The position numbers and the translations under genes are program-made. Under the pieces are notes generated by a model. That model ran no database searches and was not told where the DNA came from. It worked only from the letters and a program-made list of their open reading frames with translations. A DNA stretch of 64,000 nt from Natronomonas gomsonensis (GTDB lineage Archaea; Halobacteriota; Halobacteria; Halobacteriales; Haloarculaceae): positions 1 through 64,000 of the forward strand of contig NZ_CP101323.1 of NCBI RefSeq assembly GCF_024300825.1. Direction: 5' to 3'. Numbering within the stretch: position 1 is the stretch's first letter; every line of letters starts with the position of its first letter. Shown piece by piece: positions 61,901 through 64,000 of this stretch.

Positions 61901-63040
61901 CTACTCCTCACCGGTGACGATGGCCGCGAGTTCCCCACGGTCGAACAACTCCCCGGAGTACGCCTCGGGGAAGTACCCCGTCGCGTAGCGTTCGAGGAGG
62001 AACAGGTGATGCAGCGGCCCGGAGTAAATCGGCCCGCCGCGGAACACCATGTCGTTTTGGACGGCCGTCAACTCCGAGGCCGTCTCGTGGTCTTTCATGA
62101 ACGCGAGGACGGTGTCTTCGAACTCCGCGCGGCTCTTGTTCTCGTGGCCGCGAATCAGGATGGAGTCGGGGTCGACCTCGAGCATCGTCTCGTAGTCGAT
62201 TTGGCCCCGCTCGGTCGTCGAAAGCCCCTCGATTCCCGTGTCGGCGAGTGCGTCGGTGATGCCGAGGTCGCGGAACTGCTTTTTGTTCGTCCCTTGGTCG
62301 CTCACGCGGTAGGGGTAGAAGGCCTCGGGCTCGTTTGCGGCGGCGAAGGTCAACAGTGCGTTCGGCCGGTCGTCGGCCGACGGGAGGTCGGCCTGAACGT
62401 CGGCGAGAACGTCGTCGTGGAACTGCTTGAGTTGGGTAAACCGCTCCTGCTCTTGGTAAATCTTGGCGACCTTTTCGAAGGCCTCGTACAGCGTGTAATA
62501 CCGGTAGTCGTGCCACTCGTCGGTCCGGCGGAAAATCGTGTTCCCGATGAACGGCGCGACGGTGTTGCCGACCTCCTCGATGTCGCTTTCTTCGAGTTTG
62601 AACGCGCTGTTGTTGATGAGCCACTCGGGGTCGATGAGATGGAGGTCCCCGTCCAGTTCGTAGAAGAGTTCTCTGTCGATGCCGTTGTCGCTCAGTCGCG
62701 TCAGCGACTCCGCGTCGACGCTGACACCGTTGAGTTCCTCGTAGTGGGTGGTGTGGTACCGCGAAGGCAGCCCCATCGAGAGAATCGAGTCGCCGTGGCC
62801 CAACGCGACGGCCATGTCGCCGTAGTCGGGGAAGTAGTGGACGACACGCTCCGGGGCTTCCTCGAATTCGACGGACCCCACCGGCGCCATCGTCACCGAG
62901 TACTTCCCCTCGGTGTCCGCACCGGAGTAGCCGACGTTGTCGGTACACCCCGCGAGAAGTCCACCGCCGAGTGCCGCCCCGCCGTACTTGATGGTGTCTC
63001 TCCGTGTCGGTGCCGCGTCGCGCCACGAATCGTTCGCCAT
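61901..63040 (-). CDS. iron/siderophore ABC receptor lipoprotein (copy 5)
   Basis: A 379-aa paralogue that heads the transporter operon. Tat motif T-R-R-D-T-I-K-Y-G, lipobox L-L-A-G-C with C32, then S-V-T-M-A-P-V-G-S-V-E-F, D-L-H-L-I-D-P-E-W-L and R-Y-Y-T-L-Y-E-A-F-E-K-V. An iron box lies 4 nt before the ATG. It is followed after 44 nt by the oxidoreductase, permease and ATPase, so this is the transporter's own receptor. Confidence 0.9.
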   Translation of the reverse strand: MANDSWRDAAPTRRDTIKYGGAALGGGLLAGCTDNVGYSGADTEGKYSVTMAPVGSVEFEEAPERVVHYFPDYGDMAVALGHGDSILSMGLPSRYHTTHYEELNGVSVDAESLTRLSDNGIDRELFYELDGDLHLIDPEWLINNSAFKLEESDIEEVGNTVAPFIGNTIFRRTDEWHDYRYYTLYEAFEKVAKIYQEQERFTQLKQFHDDVLADVQADLPSADDRPNALLTFAAANEPEAFYPYRVSDQGTNKKQFRDLGITDALADTGIEGLSTTERGQIDYETMLEVDPDSILIRGHENKSRAEFEDTVLAFMKDHETASELTAVQNDMVFRGGPIYSGPLHHLFLLERYATGYFPEAYSGELFDRGELAAIVTGEE

Positions 63041-63044
63041 GTGG

Positions 63045-63060
63045 TTTAGGCTTCCCTAAA
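63045..63060. promoter_or_regulatory. iron box before transporter operon
   Basis: tttagg-cttc-cctaaa, 4 nt before the receptor ATG at 63040. Same N4-spaced pattern as the sites at 58.7 kb. Confidence 0.8.
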
Positions 63061-63080
63061 GAACTAAAGCAGTTTCGAAT

Positions 63081-63096
63081 CTTAGGTGGGCCTAAA
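63081..63096. promoter_or_regulatory. iron box, second site before transporter operon
   Basis: cttagg-tggg-cctaaa, centred 36 bp from the first site, the same centre-to-centre distance as the pair at 58721 and 58757. One outer base does not pair. Confidence 0.7.
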
Positions 63097-63106
63097 ACGA
63101 CGCGGG

Positions 63107-64000
63107 TCAGCGTGGCGCACCGCAGTCGGGACACATCGGCGGGCCGCCCTCGGGAAGTTCGAGGCCACACTGCGGACACGCCGACTCGTCGCTTCTTCGC
63201 ATCGCTCCGAGTACGTCGTCCGTGCGTTCACGAACCGCTGTCAGCGAACCGATGTCCTCGTCGAAATCCTCCGACCCCGCCTCCTCGACACCGGCGAGTG
63301 CGAACCGCACACGCTCGGTCGCGAACGCCTCGTCGTCGCCATCGCCATCGGCCTCGACCATGGCAACCAGTTTCGATTCGGGTATCGCTGCCGACGTGTC
63401 GGCCCGAGCCACGAGTCCCAACGCTTCGGCCGCCCGCCCGCGGACGTACGGGGAGTCGTCGTCCAACCGCGCGGAGAGTTCCTCGACTGCGTCGGCGACA
63501 GCCTCGGGCGCCGTACAGCCGACCGCGAGTAGTGCCGTCGCGAGGTGATAGCGGATTTCCTCGCTGTCGTCACCGAGGTGGGTCGCGAGCGTCGGAACGT
63601 GGTGTCGGAGTCGACTGGGACTCGCCACCGCCACGTGGGCCAACGCCTTCGCCAGTTTTTCGCGTACCTCGGGTTCGTCGAACTCCAGTCCGACTCGGAG
63701 GTCCGCGAGTACCCCGGGCGAGACGACTTCTTCGGGCACTTCGAGCGCGAGATAGCCGAGTGCCTCCGCCGAGCGCGCACGGACGTAGTAGAACTCCTCG
63801 TCGTCGGCGAGTCGTGCGGCGAGTGCGTCGGCGCCCCCGAGTGCCGCCTCCGGCGCCGTTCGGGCCACCGCCACGAACAGTTTGACCGTCGAGAGCCGAA
63901 TCGAGCGCTGTTCGTCGGTCAGAAACGGGACCAGCGCCGAAGCAATCGGCTCGAACGCCTCCGGGGCCTCCTCGGCGAACCGCTGTAGCGACCGTATCGC
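63107..64000 (-). CDS. HEAT-repeat protein with C-terminal zinc ribbon (partial)
   Basis: Frame open to the window edge, at least 297 aa, N-terminus outside. Repeated helical units (A-E-E-A-P-E-A-F-E-P-I-A-S-A-L, L-A-D-D-E-E-F-Y-Y-V-R-A-R-S-A-E-A-L-G, Y-V-R-G-R-A-A-E-A-L-G-L) are HEAT/armadillo-like. It ends with the zinc ribbon C-P-Q-C-G-L-E-L-P-E-G-G-P-P-M-C-P-D-C-G. A protein-binding scaffold is likely. The stop lies just 11 nt from the iron box region, so its relation to iron is only positional. Confidence 0.8.
   Translation of the reverse strand, partial: AIRSLQRFAEEAPEAFEPIASALVPFLTDEQRSIRLSTVKLFVAVARTAPEAALGGADALAARLADDEEFYYVRARSAEALGYLALEVPEEVVSPGVLADLRVGLEFDEPEVREKLAKALAHVAVASPSRLRHHVPTLATHLGDDSEEIRYHLATALLAVGCTAPEAVADAVEELSARLDDDSPYVRGRAAEALGLVARADTSAAIPESKLVAMVEADGDGDDEAFATERVRFALAGVEEAGSEDFDEDIGSLTAVRERTDDVLGAMRRSDESACPQCGLELPEGGPPMCPDCGAPR

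Noticed and set aside
1-64000. Search for a CRISPR array
   Set aside because: No run of regularly spaced identical repeats with unique spacers was seen, and no cas genes are present.

Overview
The window is chromosomal DNA from a haloarchaeon (class Halobacteria). The evidence is high-GC acidic coding sequence, Tat-lipobox lipoproteins, PGF-CTERM S-layer glycoproteins, archaeal type IV pilins, TrmY, a DpsA-type ferritin, Agl-type glycosylation genes, IS1341-type TnpB elements and short AT-rich promoters close to start codons. The genus cannot be fixed from the sequence alone.

Layout. 0-8 kb: a small membrane protein, a LURP-one-like gene, a divergent tetR / secreted CARDB-like protein / RND (MMPL) exporter module, and a vapBC-type toxin-antitoxin pair. 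Two broken copies of the LURP-one gene mark the edges of these modules. 8-15 kb: a Fic protein, a tnpB-only transposon that abuts the tail of a lost MFS gene, an animal-type haem peroxidase, a frameshifted CARDB-like gene and an aglF-like nucleotidyltransferase. 15-41 kb: a cell-surface and glycosylation island. Two S-layer glycoprotein genes, which share promoter, leader-hairpin and terminator features, bracket a GT2 glycosyltransferase, a UDP-sugar dehydrogenase, a UDP-sugar epimerase, a GT4 glycosyltransferase, a flippase and two sulfatase-fold enzymes. After them come a UDP-glucose dehydrogenase carrying a full intein at its catalytic Cys and an STT3/AglB-like membrane protein that lacks WWDYG. 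Transposon debris lies between these genes: a tnpB split by an IS5-like element, a second tnpB relic, and an internally deleted element that keeps both terminal repeats.

41-51 kb: trmY, a six-helix membrane protein, tRNA-Pro(CGG), then a pilin locus with three closely related pilin cassettes (one with a nonsense codon), a fourth divergent pilin, and broken small genes. After that come lipoproteins, small conserved proteins and dpsA. 51-63 kb: an iron/siderophore regulon on the minus strand. One operon (about 63.0 to 58.8 kb) encodes a receptor lipoprotein, an FAD oxidoreductase, a FecCD permease and an ATPase. A second operon (58.7 to 51.6 kb) encodes four more receptor paralogues, a 57-aa protein, two larger proteins I do not recognise, a 46-aa protein and a DtxR-type regulator. 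Almost all of these genes overlap or are 1-2 nt apart. Five inverted repeats of the form TTAGG-N4-CCTAA sit at the three promoters, including that of a small zinc-binding protein plus amphi-Trp pair. The window ends inside a HEAT-repeat/zinc-ribbon gene.

How it fits together: the middle third builds and decorates the S-layer and pili, with decayed mobile elements between the genes. The last fifth looks like a metal-repressed uptake system with five alternative receptors feeding one transporter, and its own regulator is encoded at the end of the receptor operon. The unrecognised genes inside that operon are the best place to look for undescribed biology.
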